A stretch of 64,000 bases of DNA from Burkholderia anthina (GCF_902498995.1 NZ_CABVLY010000002.1:248001-312000), one strand, 5' to 3'; shown: positions 1 through 9,588, counted from the stretch's first letter. The notes: generated from the sequence alone by a model not told the origin. Made by a program: numbers and translations.

Positions 1-1
1 C

Positions 2-967
2 GCGTTCCGCGCGCTGATGGGCATCGCCGAAGGCCCCGTGCTGCCGCTGTCGCAATCGCTGATGGTCGAGAGCTCGACGCCGAGCCGCCGCGGGCTGAAC
101 ATGGGCCTGCTGCAAGGCTCGGCCGCCGGCCTGCTCGGCGCGATGATCGGGCCGCCGGTCGTGATCGGCATCGCGACCGCGTACGGCTGGCGCGAAGCGT
201 TCTACGTGTCGTGCATTCCCGGCTTCCTGATCGCGTTCTGCATCTGGCGCTGGGTTCGGGAAGTGCCGCCCGGCGGCGTCCGGCATGCACAGGCCGAAGG
301 CACGGCCACGCCCGGCGTGCAGGTCAGCCGCTGGGCGCTGCTGAAGGAACGCAACATCCTGCTGTGCGTGCTGATCAGCTGTTTCTTCCTCACGTGGTTC
401 GTCGTGATCATCTCGTTCGCGCCGGTCTTCCTCGTCGAGAGCCGCCATCTGTCGCCGGCCGACATGGGCGTCGTGATGACCTGCCTCGGCGCCGCGTGGG
501 TGTTCTGGGGCTTCGCGGTGCCGGCGATTTCCGACCGGATCGGCCGCAAGCCGACGATGATCGCGTTCGCGCTGATCGCCGCGATCTGCCCGATCGTGCT
601 GATCCACGTCAATGCGCTGTGGGCGCTCGGCGCGCTCGTGTTCGTCACGTACACGGGCCTCGGCTGCTTCACGCTGTTCATGGCGACGATCCCGGCCGAA
701 ACGGTGCCGCCGCGCGCGATCGCCAGCGCGCTCGGCCTGATCATGGGCGCGGGCGAGCTGATCGGCGGCTTCGTCGCGCCGACCGTCGCCGGCTTCGCCG
801 CCGACAAGTACGGCCTGCAGTTCGCGATGTGGACGTCGGCCGCCGGCGCGATCCTCGCGTGCGTGCTGTCGTTCGGTCTCGTCGAAACCGCGCCCGCCGT
901 GCTGCGCAAGCGCGCGCTCGCCGGTGCCGGCGCCCGTCTCGATACCCAGAACCTCGGAGGACGCTGA
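2..967 (+). CDS. MFS transporter, 5'-truncated by the window edge
   Basis: C-terminal 321 or so residues of a major facilitator carrier in the inner membrane. The reading frame is open to the first base, so the true start lies outside; an in-frame ATG at 17 is internal. Several hydrophobic segments alternate with short loops, and the hallmark MFS loop is visible as SDRIGRKPT near the middle. The gene ends one base before the zinc alcohol dehydrogenase start and is probably cotranscribed with it and with the following SDR, which suggests uptake of a polyol or hydroxy-acid. Substrate unknown. Confidence 0.85.
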   Translation, partial: AFRALMGIAEGPVLPLSQSLMVESSTPSRRGLNMGLLQGSAAGLLGAMIGPPVVIGIATAYGWREAFYVSCIPGFLIAFCIWRWVREVPPGGVRHAQAEGTATPGVQVSRWALLKERNILLCVLISCFFLTWFVVIISFAPVFLVESRHLSPADMGVVMTCLGAAWVFWGFAVPAISDRIGRKPTMIAFALIAAICPIVLIHVNALWALGALVFVTYTGLGCFTLFMATIPAETVPPRAIASALGLIMGAGELIGGFVAPTVAGFAADKYGLQFAMWTSAAGAILACVLSFGLVETAPAVLRKRALAGAGARLDTQNLGGR

Positions 968-968
968 C

Positions 969-2090
969 ATGCGTGCACTTCAATGGCACGGCCCGCGCGA
1001 CATCCGCCTGGCCGATCTCGACACGCCGCGTGCCGGGCCCGGCGAGGTTCGCGTCGCAGTGGCCTATTGCGGGATCTGCGGCAGCGACCTGCACGAATAT
1101 GCGGACGGCCCGCATGCGATTCCGGTCGGCACCCCGCATCCGCTGTCGGGCCGCACCGCGCCGCTCACGCTCGGCCACGAGTTCAGCGGCACCGTCGTCG
1201 AAGTCGGCGCGGGCGTGACGACACTGGCCCCGGGCGACCGCGTCGCGATCGAGCCCGAGTATCGCTGCCACCAGTGCGCGTACTGCCGCTCCGGGTCGTA
1301 CAACCTGTGCGTGTCGATGGGCTTCGCCGGGCTGATGGGCGACGGCGGGATGGCCGACTTCGCGGTCGTGCCGGCCTACATGCTGCACCGGCTGCCCGAC
1401 GACGTGAGCCTCGAACAGGCGGCGGTGATGGAACCGGCCGCCGTCGCGCTGCACGCGCTGCGGCGCGGCGAGCTGCGCCTCGGCGACACCTGCGCGGTGT
1501 TCGGGCTCGGGCCGATCGGGCTGTTGCTGATCATGCTCGCGAAGCTGCAGGGCGCGACGACGATCGTCGCGGTCGACGTGTCGCCGGAACGGCTCGCGGC
1601 CGCCGCGCGCTTCGGCGCGACGCATGCGTTCGACGCACGCTCGCTCGACGCACCGGTGCTGCGCGACGCGATCCGCGAAGCCACGGGCGGGCTCGGCGTC
1701 GACGTGAGCTTCGAGGCGGCCGGCCTGCCGGCCACGTTCGAAGCGGCGATGCAGGGGCTGCGCAAGGGCGGCCGTCTCGTGATGGTCGGCCTGATGCCGC
1801 ATGTGGGCTTCGACGCATTCCGCGCGGTCAACGACGAGCTGACCTTCACGGCCAGCGTCGGCTACCGGCACGTGTACGAAGACCTGCTTCGGCTCGTCGG
1901 GTCGGGCGCACTCGACCTCACGTCGATCGTCACGCGCACCGTGTCGCTCGAAGACGCCGTCGCCGACGGCTTCGATGCGCTGCTCGCCGATCGCGCCCAG
2001 ATCAAGATCCTCGTTGCGCCGTCGCACCGGCCGGCGCGCCCCCTTCACACCCTCGGGAGTATCGAACATGAGCCGCCAGTGGTCGTTTGA
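969..2090 (+). CDS. zinc-dependent alcohol dehydrogenase, butanediol/sorbitol dehydrogenase type
   Basis: 373-residue medium-chain dehydrogenase. Catalytic zinc ligands are visible as Cys37 (GICGSD) and His70-Glu71 (GHEFSG). The structural-zinc loop [15 protein letters not shown] follows, then the Rossmann motif GLGPIG. Expected reaction: NAD(P)-dependent oxidation of a secondary alcohol; resemblance is greatest to 2,3-butanediol dehydrogenases. The frame extends upstream to 924, but ATG 969 follows GGAGGACGCTGAC and the preceding stop directly, so it is preferred. The last 23 bases overlap the downstream SDR, implying translational coupling. The exact substrate cannot be read from sequence. 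Confidence 0.88.
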   Translation: MRALQWHGPRDIRLADLDTPRAGPGEVRVAVAYCGICGSDLHEYADGPHAIPVGTPHPLSGRTAPLTLGHEFSGTVVEVGAGVTTLAPGDRVAIEPEYRCHQCAYCRSGSYNLCVSMGFAGLMGDGGMADFAVVPAYMLHRLPDDVSLEQAAVMEPAAVALHALRRGELRLGDTCAVFGLGPIGLLLIMLAKLQGATTIVAVDVSPERLAAAARFGATHAFDARSLDAPVLRDAIREATGGLGVDVSFEAAGLPATFEAAMQGLRKGGRLVMVGLMPHVGFDAFRAVNDELTFTASVGYRHVYEDLLRLVGSGALDLTSIVTRTVSLEDAVADGFDALLADRAQIKILVAPSHRPARPLHTLGSIEHEPPVVV

Positions 2091-2790
2091 CGGCAAGACC
2101 ATCGTCGTGACGGGCGGCACGTCCGGCATCGGCGCACGCACCGCGTTGCGGTTCGCGCAAGCGGGCGCATCGGTCGTCGCGCTCGGGCTCGATGCCACCG
2201 GCCCGCATGCGCCCGTCCATCCGGGCGTCCGCCGCGTCGAACTCGACGTGACCGACAGCGACGCACTGACACGCACGATCGGCACGCTGCCGCGCATCGA
2301 TGCGCTCGTCAACGGCGTCGGCATCAGCCGGCACGCGGACGAATACCGGATGGACCAGTTCGAGTTCGTGCTGAACGTGAACCTGACGTCGGTGATGCGG
2401 GCGTCCGACGCCGCGTTGACGGCGCTGTCGGCGAACGGCGGCAGCATCGTCAACGTCGCGTCGATGTACACGTACTTCGGCAGCAAGGATCGCCCGGCGT
2501 ACAGCGCGAGCAAGGGCGGCATCGCGCAGCTCACGCGCTCGCTCGCGCAGGCATGGGCCGACCGCGGCATCCGCGTAAACGCGGTCGCGCCCGGCTGGAT
2601 CGACACGCCGCTCAGCAGCGGGCTGATGGCCGACACGCAGGCTTCGCGGCGGATTCTCGAGCGCACGCCGCTCGGGCGCTGGGGCACGGCCGACGAGGTT
2701 GCGGACGTGATCCTGTTCCTGTGTTCGCCCGCCGCGTCGTTCGTCACCGGCGCGATCGTGCCGGTGGACGGCGGGTATTCGACGGTCTAG
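2068..2790 (+). CDS. short-chain dehydrogenase/reductase
   Basis: 240-residue classical SDR. It has the cofactor motif TGGTSGIG near the N-terminus, an NGVG variant of the NNAG motif, a Ser-Tyr-Lys catalytic set in VASMYTY...YSASK, and the C-terminal [12 protein letters not shown] signature. ATG 2068 has GGGAG upstream and lies inside the end of the preceding dehydrogenase, so the MFS-ADH-SDR genes form one transcription unit. Probably catalyses a second oxidation or reduction of the same carbohydrate-like substrate. Substrate not identifiable. Confidence 0.88.
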   Translation: MSRQWSFDGKTIVVTGGTSGIGARTALRFAQAGASVVALGLDATGPHAPVHPGVRRVELDVTDSDALTRTIGTLPRIDALVNGVGISRHADEYRMDQFEFVLNVNLTSVMRASDAALTALSANGGSIVNVASMYTYFGSKDRPAYSASKGGIAQLTRSLAQAWADRGIRVNAVAPGWIDTPLSSGLMADTQASRRILERTPLGRWGTADEVADVILFLCSPAASFVTGAIVPVDGGYSTV

Positions 2791-2970
2791 CCGACGCAGT
2801 ACGCGCGGGCATCGGCGACCGATCGACATCGCCGACGCCCGCGGGATCGACCGGTTCCGTTCCGGGCGCGATCGAATCGGTAGTTTCGCAACACCTTATC
2901 TTCATATCAATCAGTAGTCCCATCAAAAATATTCCGGCACGACCGGAAACATGTGAGGAGCACATTGGAG

Positions 2971-4062
2971 ATGACGAAAAAGACCTTGCTGGCCCTCGCG
3001 GCCTGCACGATCCCGGCCGCGTCGTTCGCGCAGAGCAGCGTGACGATGTTCGGGCTGCTCGACGCCGGCATCAGCTATGTCAGCAACGAGGGCGGCCACG
3101 GCAACGCGAAATTCGACGACAACATATTCTTCCCGAACCTGCTCGGCTTCGAGGGCAAGGAAGACCTCGGCGCCGGCACGCGCGCGATCTTCCGGCTCGT
3201 CAATCAGTTCTCGCTCGCGAACGGCTCGATGATCGGCGGCGGGCTGTTCGCGCGCACGGCCTACGTCGGGCTGCAGAACGACCGCTACGGCACGCTGACG
3301 CTCGGCAACCAGTACGAGTTCATGGTCGATGCGCTGGCCGCGAGCGGCAACGAGATCGCACAGGATCTCGTCGGGCTGTACGGCTTTCGCAACGGGCCGT
3401 TCGACAAGCTCGCGCTGCCGAACAACCCGACCGGCGCCTTCGACTGGGATCGCGTCGCGGGCAGCAACCGCGTCGCGAATTCCGTGAAGTACACGAGCGC
3501 ATCGATCTCGGGGCTGACCTTCGGCGCGCTGTACGGCTTCGGCAACGTCGCGGGGTCGGTCGGCGCGAACAACACGGTCAGCGTCGGCGCGAGCTACGAC
3601 AACGGCCCGTTCGGCGCGGGCGCCGCCTATACGAACCAGAAATACGGCGCGGCGGACGGGATGCCGGCCACGAGCGTGCGCAACTGGGGCGCGGGCGCGC
3701 ACTACACGCTCGGTACGGTCACCGCGAAGGCGCTCTTCACGACCGTGCACAACGCATGGAACGGCGCGGGCGCGTGGTCGGCGGAAGCCGGCGCCGCGTG
3801 GCATCCGTCGCCGGCCTGGGTGGTCGGCGCGAGCTACACGTACATGAAGGGCAACGACACGCTCGACAATGCGCACGCGCATCAATTGCTGGCCGCCGTT
3901 CAGTATTGGCTGTCCAAGCGCACGATGGTGTATGTGGCCGGCGTGTATCAGCGCGCGAGCCACGGCAGCAATGCGCAGATCAACGGCGTGATGGATGCCG
4001 ACGGCGCGGCAAGCGGCACGGTGCAGTCGATCGCGCGGGTGGGGTTCAGTACGCGGTTCTGA
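2971..4062 (+). CDS. outer-membrane porin, Gram-negative general porin (OmpC-like) family
   Basis: 363-residue beta-barrel porin of the Burkholderiales type. It has a signal peptide (MTKKTLLALAACTIPAASFAQ) with cleavage after Ala-Gln, a mature start SSVTMFGLLDAGISY, glycine/tyrosine-rich alternating strands, and a C-terminal phenylalanine (STRF) as expected for BAM recognition. ATG 2971 is chosen over the upstream in-frame ATG 2953 because the signal peptide starts there and GAGGAG lies 10 bases upstream. It stands alone between the SDR and a strong terminator. Likely passive uptake of small hydrophilic solutes. Confidence 0.92.
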   Translation: MTKKTLLALAACTIPAASFAQSSVTMFGLLDAGISYVSNEGGHGNAKFDDNIFFPNLLGFEGKEDLGAGTRAIFRLVNQFSLANGSMIGGGLFARTAYVGLQNDRYGTLTLGNQYEFMVDALAASGNEIAQDLVGLYGFRNGPFDKLALPNNPTGAFDWDRVAGSNRVANSVKYTSASISGLTFGALYGFGNVAGSVGANNTVSVGASYDNGPFGAGAAYTNQKYGAADGMPATSVRNWGAGAHYTLGTVTAKALFTTVHNAWNGAGAWSAEAGAAWHPSPAWVVGASYTYMKGNDTLDNAHAHQLLAAVQYWLSKRTMVYVAGVYQRASHGSNAQINGVMDADGAASGTVQSIARVGFSTRF

Positions 4063-4087
4063 CGCGCCGCACCCTTTGACGAAAATA

Positions 4088-4118
4088 CCCGCCCGGGTCG
4101 CCCCGGGCGGGCATTTCC
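4088..4118 (+). terminator. rho-independent terminator after the porin
   Basis: Ten-base perfect stem CCCGCCCGGG/CCCGGGCGGG with a four-base loop, followed by CATTTCC. Lies 25 bases past the porin stop and just before the convergent aldehyde dehydrogenase end. The T-tract is short, so efficiency is uncertain. Confidence 0.7.
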
Positions 4119-4133
4119 ATTGGCGCCACGCCG

Positions 4134-5621
4134 TCAGAAGCGAATCGTCACCGCCTTCGGCTCGGTGTAGGCGTCGATGAACGACGAACCGTACTCGCGT
4201 CCGATGCCGGACCCCTTCGCGCCGCCGAACGGCACGGCCGGGTCGACCAGCGTATGCATGTTCACCCACACGGTGCCGGCTTCGATGCGCGGCACGTAGC
4301 GCAGCGCCTTCGACAGGTCGTTCGTCCACAGGCTCGCGGTGAGCCCGAACGGCGTGTCGTTCATCATCGCGATCAGCGCTTCCTCGTCGTCGAACGGCAC
4401 GAACGCGCCGACCGGCCCGAAGATCTCCTTGCGATACGACGCCGATTCCAGCGAACGCGGCAGCACGATGGTCGGCTTCACGTAGAAGCCGTCGCGCGCA
4501 TACGCGCCGCCGCCGGTCACGATCGTGTCGCCTTCCGTGCGCGCGAGCTCGAATGCGTCGAGACACTTGCGGAACTGCGGTTCGTTGCAGACGGGGCCGA
4601 TCATCCCCGCGTCGTCCATCGGGTCGGCCGGCTGGAAGCTGTCGAGACGCGCCTTCATCTTCTCGACCACCTCGTCGAATTTCGAGCGATGCACGAAGAA
4701 GCGTTCCGCCGATGCGCACACCTGCCCGCTGTGCAGGAACCCGGCCTCGATGATGCCGTCGAGAATCTTGTCGACCGGCGTGTCCGGCAGGAACGCCGCG
4801 GCATTCTTGCCGCCCAGCTCGAGCGTGAAGCGCGTGAAGTTCGCGTTCACGGCTTCTTCGCCGATGATGCGGCCGGTCGGCACCGACCCCGTGAACGACA
4901 CCTTCGCCACGCGCGGATCGCGGATCACCTTCGAGCCGACCTGGCCCGTGCCGTTGATCACGTTGAGCGTGCCGGGCGGCAGGCCGGCTTCGGTCGCCAG
5001 CTCGGCGATGCGCAGCATCGTGAGCGGCGTGAACTCCGACGACTTGATCAGCACCGTGTTGCCGGTCGCGAGCGCCGCGCCGAACTTCCACACCGGGATC
5101 ATCACCGGGAAATTCCATGGAATGATGCCGAACACGACACCGAGCGGCTGGCGCAGCGTGAACGACGTGTAGCGCTCGCCGTTCATGCTCGGAAACGACG
5201 GCGCGAGCGTTTCGCCCGCGATCTTCGTGGCCCAGCCCGCGTAATAGCGCAGCCAGCGCGCGGACCAGCCGACCTCGATCACGCGCGACAGCCCGATCAG
5301 CTTGCCCGACTGCGCGGTTTCGATCTGCGCGATCTCTTCGCCGTGCGCGTCGATCAAGTCGGCGAAGCGCAACAGGATGCGCTCGCGATCGGCCGGCGTC
5401 AGGCTGGCCCATTCGCCGCGAAACGCGTGATGCGACGACGCGATCGCGGCTTCGACGTCGTCGTCGGTCGCCTGGGCGACCGAGCCGATCACCGCACGCG
5501 TCGACGGATCGCGCACGTCGATCCGTTCGCCGCGGCCGGCCACCGCGCGGCCGTCGATGTAGTGACCGTGTTCGCGCGCGAGAAACGTTTTGACTTCGTC
5601 CAGCATCCGAACCAGTGCCAT
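4134..5621 (-). CDS. NAD-dependent aldehyde dehydrogenase, phenylacetaldehyde/betaine aldehyde type
   Basis: 495-residue ALDH superfamily enzyme oxidising an aldehyde to the acid with NAD(P). Catalytic residues are present: Asn170 (PWNF), Glu268 (LELGGKN) and Cys302 (GQVCAS). The cofactor motif FTGSVPTG and the C-terminal PFGGAKGSGIGREYG are also present. ATG 5621 is selected because GGAGGA precedes it; the frame runs further upstream only through a decayed GMC gene. That residual GMC sequence means this enzyme was once cotranscribed with an alcohol oxidase that supplied its aldehyde. A FeaB/StyD-like role is plausible given the AraC regulator next door, but the substrate is an inference. Confidence 0.9.
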   Translation of the reverse strand: MALVRMLDEVKTFLAREHGHYIDGRAVAGRGERIDVRDPSTRAVIGSVAQATDDDVEAAIASSHHAFRGEWASLTPADRERILLRFADLIDAHGEEIAQIETAQSGKLIGLSRVIEVGWSARWLRYYAGWATKIAGETLAPSFPSMNGERYTSFTLRQPLGVVFGIIPWNFPVMIPVWKFGAALATGNTVLIKSSEFTPLTMLRIAELATEAGLPPGTLNVINGTGQVGSKVIRDPRVAKVSFTGSVPTGRIIGEEAVNANFTRFTLELGGKNAAAFLPDTPVDKILDGIIEAGFLHSGQVCASAERFFVHRSKFDEVVEKMKARLDSFQPADPMDDAGMIGPVCNEPQFRKCLDAFELARTEGDTIVTGGGAYARDGFYVKPTIVLPRSLESASYRKEIFGPVGAFVPFDDEEALIAMMNDTPFGLTASLWTNDLSKALRYVPRIEAGTVWVNMHTLVDPAVPFGGAKGSGIGREYGSSFIDAYTEPKAVTIRF

Positions 5622-5674
5622 CTGTGTTCCTCCGGAAATTCCGTTGAATGTGAAGGTGAGTGTGAAAGGCCCGA

Positions 5675-5856
5675 TCAGGCCGCTTGGGCGATCAGGTCCG
5701 ATGCCTTTTCGGCGAGCGCGATGGTCGGCGCGTTCGTGTTGCCGCCCGGGATGCCGCCGAGCACGCGCCCTTGCGGCGCTCGACGAGGCGGGTCGCGATC
5801 GTGCAGCCCGCCGAGCCGGCGCCAACGACGATGTCGTCGAAAGTGCTATCGGACAT
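5675..5856 (-). pseudogene. GMC oxidoreductase remnant with large internal deletion
   Basis: Reading the minus strand from ATG 5856 gives MSDSTFDDIVVGAGSAGCTI, the start of a GMC flavoenzyme with its FAD dinucleotide motif. After about 28 codons the match stops. One frame over, the sequence resumes as RVLGGIPGGNTNAPTIALAE and ends ASDLIAQAA-stop, the extreme C-terminus of the same family. About 1.4 kb of a roughly 1.6-kb gene is therefore missing and the join is out of frame. The intact homologue at 9594-11207 begins and ends with the corresponding motifs (DYVVIGAGSAGCVV; PSGNTNAPAIMIGERGADLL). The remnant sits directly upstream of the ALDH, as the gene partner would. Confidence 0.85.
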
Positions 5857-6249
5857 CCTGACATGCGCCCGCGGTCGTCCGCACGACGGTCGCCGGCGCG
5901 CGCCGCCGCCGCATGCGTCCGTTGCCCGGCCTTCGGCACGGTCTCCTTGAAAATCGGTGGTTGCGTTTCATCGCGCGAGCCAGCCCATGCGATTCGACAG
6001 AACAGCTTGCCGACCGCCTGTCGATTCTAGGGACGCGTCGCCCGCGCCGATCGGCGTTGCGTGCACACTTTTGGCTTGAGCGTGCAGATCGATGCGGTGC
6101 GATGGGGTGCAATGAGGTCGCGGCAAAACGTGGAGAAACCACGATTGACGCCGTGGGGCCGGGCTCCCGACAATGGCGGCGTCTGAACCCGCGTCGCGGC
6201 CGTTTGCATTACCCTTGACGCGTTCCCCGGCCCACTTCCTCTTCCGGCA
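5857..6249. other. intergenic region between GMC remnant and AraC gene
   Basis: 393 bases with no supported gene. It should hold the promoters of the minus-strand ALDH unit and of the plus-strand AraC gene. Short repeated TGCG/GCGTGCA elements occur around 6059-6110 but no clear sigma-70 promoter or palindrome can be assigned. Confidence 0.5.
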
Positions 6250-7200
6250 ATGGCACACGAACTCGTCGTCGACGCCAGCAACAGCAGCACGAATCTGCGC
6301 GACCTGATCGCGGACAGCTTCCTGCCGCTGATCTTTCACGACACCGGCCCGCAGTTCCGGATGTCGGTGCGCGTTGCCACGGTTGGCGGCCTGCGCATGG
6401 CGGACGTCGATACAACGGCGATTCGCGTCGATCGCGACCGCTCGCTCGCGTCGCGCGCCGACCGCGACTGCTACAAGATCCTGTTCCAGATCGCCGGACA
6501 AAGCCGCGTCACGCAACGCAACGCGACGTCGACCGTCAATCCCGGCGAGTGGGTGATCTACGATGCGACGCAGCCGTACATGATCGAATCGGCGAACGCG
6601 TCGCGCTTCGTCGCCGCGCTGACGCCGCCGAGAAGCGGCACGATGTGGCGCTGGTTCGTGGAGCGGGCGGGCGTGCAGGTGCGCCGGACCGTCGGCAATG
6701 CGCAACTGGCGCTTCAATCGATCCATTACCTGATGGACGGGCAGGTGCCGAACGATCCGGAAAGTCTGTTCGGCTTCGAGCAGTCGACGCTGATGCTGCT
6801 CGATTCGGTCATCCGCCGCGAGGCGAGCGATTCGCGTATGGGCGCCGATACGCGCAGCGCGACGCTGCGGATGAATGCGGAACTCTATCTGTCGCACCAC
6901 TACAGCGATCCCGATTTGTCGCCGGACAAGCTGGCGAGCGCGCTGAACGTGTCGCGGCGCACGCTGTACAGCGCGCTGGCCGCGACCGAGCGGACGCCAC
7001 AGAGCTTGATTCAGGAATACCGGTTGCAGGCAAGCCGGCGCGCGCTGGAAGATCCGGCGGATACCCACCGCACGCTGCTGGAACTCGCGATCGCGTGCGG
7101 GTTTTCGGACATCACGCATTTCGGGCGGGCGTTCAAGGCGCGGTTCGGGTGTAGTCCAGGGGCATATCGTGTCGCATACCGCGCGATGCCGGGGGAGTGA
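6250..7200 (+). CDS. AraC-family transcriptional regulator (FeaR-like)
   Basis: 316 residues. The N-terminal part resembles the AraC-binding-like sensor of FeaR/NphR-type activators (core YKILFQIAGQSRVTQ...VNPGEWVIYDATQPY). The C-terminal 100 residues are a double helix-turn-helix (LSPDKLASALNVSRRTLYSAL and LLELAIACGFSDITHFGRAFK). Divergent from the ALDH/GMC-remnant unit, so likely its activator in response to the aldehyde or amine precursor. Convergent with a second AraC gene of the same subfamily. No strong ribosome binding site precedes ATG 6250, so the start is less certain. Confidence 0.88.
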   Translation: MAHELVVDASNSSTNLRDLIADSFLPLIFHDTGPQFRMSVRVATVGGLRMADVDTTAIRVDRDRSLASRADRDCYKILFQIAGQSRVTQRNATSTVNPGEWVIYDATQPYMIESANASRFVAALTPPRSGTMWRWFVERAGVQVRRTVGNAQLALQSIHYLMDGQVPNDPESLFGFEQSTLMLLDSVIRREASDSRMGADTRSATLRMNAELYLSHHYSDPDLSPDKLASALNVSRRTLYSALAATERTPQSLIQEYRLQASRRALEDPADTHRTLLELAIACGFSDITHFGRAFKARFGCSPGAYRVAYRAMPGE

Positions 7201-7248
7201 CGCGCGTCATCGCGCGGTACCGCCGAAACTCGACGCACCGGTCGACGA

Positions 7249-8223
7249 TCAGCGCATCGACGCCGCGCCGCCCGCCTCCTGCATCGCCGCATCCCGGCAC
7301 TGCGACGGCGTGATACCGAAGCGCCGGCGAAACAGCCGGGCAAAATACGCGGGATCGGAAAAGCCCGACTGCAACGCGAGGCGCGTAATGCTCGCGCCGT
7401 CCGCTCCGGTCTGCGACAGCACCTCGTAGCACTTTTCGAGCCGCAGCCGCTGGATCATCGCCTGCGGACTCTCGCCGATCGATTCGAACGCCTGGTAGAG
7501 CGTGCGTCGGCAGACCTTCAAGGCTGCCGCCAGGCAGTCGGGCGACAGCGCGCTGTCGTCCAGATGCCGATGAATGTACTGCTGCGCGTCGCGCAGCAAC
7601 GTGTCGCGAACCTTGCGCCGCGAAGCGGGCGCCGTCCCGTCCGCAAAATCGATTTCCTCGGCGATCAGCGTCGCCACCCGTTCCAGCACGCCGAAGCGGC
7701 TGCGCGGATTCATCCGCCGGCCCTCGGCAATCATCGCCTGCAGCGCCGCAAGCGCGACCGCCGCGCCGCCCGCCGTCGGCATCGCGCGGCCGAGCGCGCG
7801 GCGGGCCAGCTCCAGCAGCGGATCGTGATCCGCGACTTCGCACAGCATCGTCACGAACTCGCCATGCGTTTCGCTCTGGATCCAGTACGGCCGGCTCGCC
7901 TCGTACAGCGTGAAATGCCCTTGCGGCACGACCGCTTCGCACGCGCCCTGTTCGAGTCGCGCGACCCCGCCCAGTTGCCAGATCACCTTGACGTAGCGGT
8001 GCTTGAGCGCCCCGCACGCGGCGCGCCCGATCGACGCGCTATGGGCCGCGGCCGCAATGCGCGCCACGCGGCAGCGCGCGTGATCGAACACGTCGACGCT
8101 CGCGTCGAATTCGCCGGACGACCCGGCATTGAGCTCCAGCGGAAAGAACCGATGCCGGATGCGCTCCGACCAGCCTGCAATGTCCGCGCCCGGCGCGGGC
8201 GGATGAGATCCCGAATCGATCAT
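7249..8223 (-). CDS. AraC-family transcriptional regulator, paralogue of the neighbouring one
   Basis: 324 residues with the same layout as the gene at 6250: a sensor core VKVIWQLGGVARLEQ...FTLYEASRPYWIQSE, then an AraC DNA-binding domain with LSPDCLAAALKVCRRTLYQAF and LALQSGFSDPAYFARLFRRRFG. ATG 8223 is chosen because GGAGG lies 8 bases upstream; the frame extends to 8331 without a better start. Divergent from the MetA-like outer-membrane protein gene at 8639, its probable target, and near the intact GMC-ALDH operon. Confidence 0.88.
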   Translation of the reverse strand: MIDSGSHPPAPGADIAGWSERIRHRFFPLELNAGSSGEFDASVDVFDHARCRVARIAAAAHSASIGRAACGALKHRYVKVIWQLGGVARLEQGACEAVVPQGHFTLYEASRPYWIQSETHGEFVTMLCEVADHDPLLELARRALGRAMPTAGGAAVALAALQAMIAEGRRMNPRSRFGVLERVATLIAEEIDFADGTAPASRRKVRDTLLRDAQQYIHRHLDDSALSPDCLAAALKVCRRTLYQAFESIGESPQAMIQRLRLEKCYEVLSQTGADGASITRLALQSGFSDPAYFARLFRRRFGITPSQCRDAAMQEAGGAASMR

Positions 8224-8638
8224 GACAGTGGCCTCCAGAAAGGTCCGGCTTGCAAGTCCGTTCATTGCGTCGCCGCCTGCGCGTGAATACGCCAGGCACG
8301 ATGATCGACTCGCCCGACTTTCCGGTCGCATGGCGACGCACGGTCGTCATCCATCGAGGGGATCGAGACGTAGCGTACGACGCGCCGGCCGGAAAAAAAA
8401 TTCGCACAACTCCCATCCGCGGCCGGATCGCCACCGGACACCCTGAAGATTTCACCTAGTTGCACGGCACTCCTGACGGCTCTGCACGCAAACACATGCG
8501 GCCGATGGCGCGACGCGGCAACCTGCCGACGGGTGGAAACCTGCTTCCGTTCGGACACCTTGCACCCGGCTTGCGCTGTCGCGAACACCGCCCGGAGACG
8601 AATGGCGGCCGCTCGTGCGCCGCCGGAGGAGACAAACG
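8224..8638. other. divergent control region, AraC gene and MetA-like gene
   Basis: 415 bases without a supported gene. An A-run (GGAAAAAAAATTCG, near 8391-8404) is the only strongly AT-rich element. The region should hold AraC binding sites, but no repeated half-sites could be assigned with confidence. Confidence 0.45.
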
Positions 8639-9526
8639 ATGAAACGGCTACGTATTTCCCTGATTCTGTCCGCGCTCGCCGCCGTGCACGGCGCCCATGC
8701 CACCGAAGGCGGCGGCTCCGTGTACCCGACCGGTGCGGAAGGCTACCTGTGCTGCGCGCTGCCCCCGCCGGGGCTCTATGCGCTGATCTATGCCGAGCGC
8801 TACCACGCCGGCGAACTGCGCGACAACGAAGGCCGCAACGTCGCGCCGCCGGATTTCGGCATCACGGCGTATGCGGTGACGCCGCGCATCGTGTGGGTGA
8901 CCCCGTACACGTTCGCGGGAGCGTCGCTCGCCATGCACGCGCTGCTGCCGCTCGTCACGCTCGACGTGCACGCGGGCGGCCAATCGCAACGCCAGACCGG
9001 CGTCGGCGACATGACGTTCGGGCCGGCGCTCGGCTGGCACGTCACGCCGACGCTCCACACGCTGCTCGCCGTCGATGTCTTCGCGCCGACCGGCCAGTAC
9101 GACAAGAACGACCTCGCCAACATCGGCCGGAATTACTGGGCGATCCAGCCGATCGCCGGCATCTCGTACGGCGGCCGCACCGGCCCGGCGTTCGACGCCA
9201 AGCTCATGTGGACGTTCAACCAGCGCAATCACGCGACGGACTACCGGTCCGGCCAGGAGTTCATCGTCGACTACTCGGCGGGCTGGGGGTTCGGCAACGG
9301 ACTGACGGTCGGTGCGGGCGGCTATTACTACCGGCAGATGACGGACGATGCGCAGGGCGGGCAGACCATCGCCGGCAATCGCGGCCAGTCGTTCGCGATC
9401 GGGCCGTCGATCAAGTACGACAGCGGGAAGGGCTGGTTCGTGACCGCCAAATACCAGATGGAAACCGATGTGCGGAACCGCCCCGAAGGGGCGGCATTCT
9501 GGCTCAAGGCCGTGTTTCCGCTGTGA
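8639..9526 (+). CDS. outer-membrane protein, MetA pathway of phenol degradation family (SphA/COG4313-like)
   Basis: 295 residues with a signal peptide (MKRLRISLILSALAAVHGAHA) and a beta-rich body of alternating aromatic and glycine residues. Repeats of the type VTPYTFAGASLAMHALLPLVTLDVH and the ending WLKAVFPL, with a hydrophobic/aromatic C-terminal strand, fit an outer-membrane barrel. Family members are found beside aromatic or terpene-alcohol catabolic genes and are thought to pass hydrophobic substrates. ATG 8639 follows GGAGGAGA. It stands next to the GMC-ALDH operon, suggesting uptake of the alcohol that pair oxidises. Confidence 0.8.
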   Translation: MKRLRISLILSALAAVHGAHATEGGGSVYPTGAEGYLCCALPPPGLYALIYAERYHAGELRDNEGRNVAPPDFGITAYAVTPRIVWVTPYTFAGASLAMHALLPLVTLDVHAGGQSQRQTGVGDMTFGPALGWHVTPTLHTLLAVDVFAPTGQYDKNDLANIGRNYWAIQPIAGISYGGRTGPAFDAKLMWTFNQRNHATDYRSGQEFIVDYSAGWGFGNGLTVGAGGYYYRQMTDDAQGGQTIAGNRGQSFAIGPSIKYDSGKGWFVTAKYQMETDVRNRPEGAAFWLKAVFPL

Positions 9527-9563
9527 CCCGAGAGCGTCCGCGCCGGCTGCGGCCGACGCGGCG

Positions 9564-9588
9564 GCGGCGCAGGTCGTCCCTGCGCCGC
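9564..9588. terminator. GC-rich hairpin between convergent genes
   Basis: Perfect 10-base stem GCGGCGCAGG/CCTGCGCCGC with loop TCGTC, located between the stops of the MetA-like gene and the convergent GMC gene. There is no U-tract on either strand, so it may only protect 3' ends. Confidence 0.4.

Noticed and set aside
741..2747. 668-residue minus-strand frame opposite the ADH and SDR genes
   Set aside because: Shadow of the true plus-strand genes in high-GC DNA; translation is low-complexity and lacks any domain.
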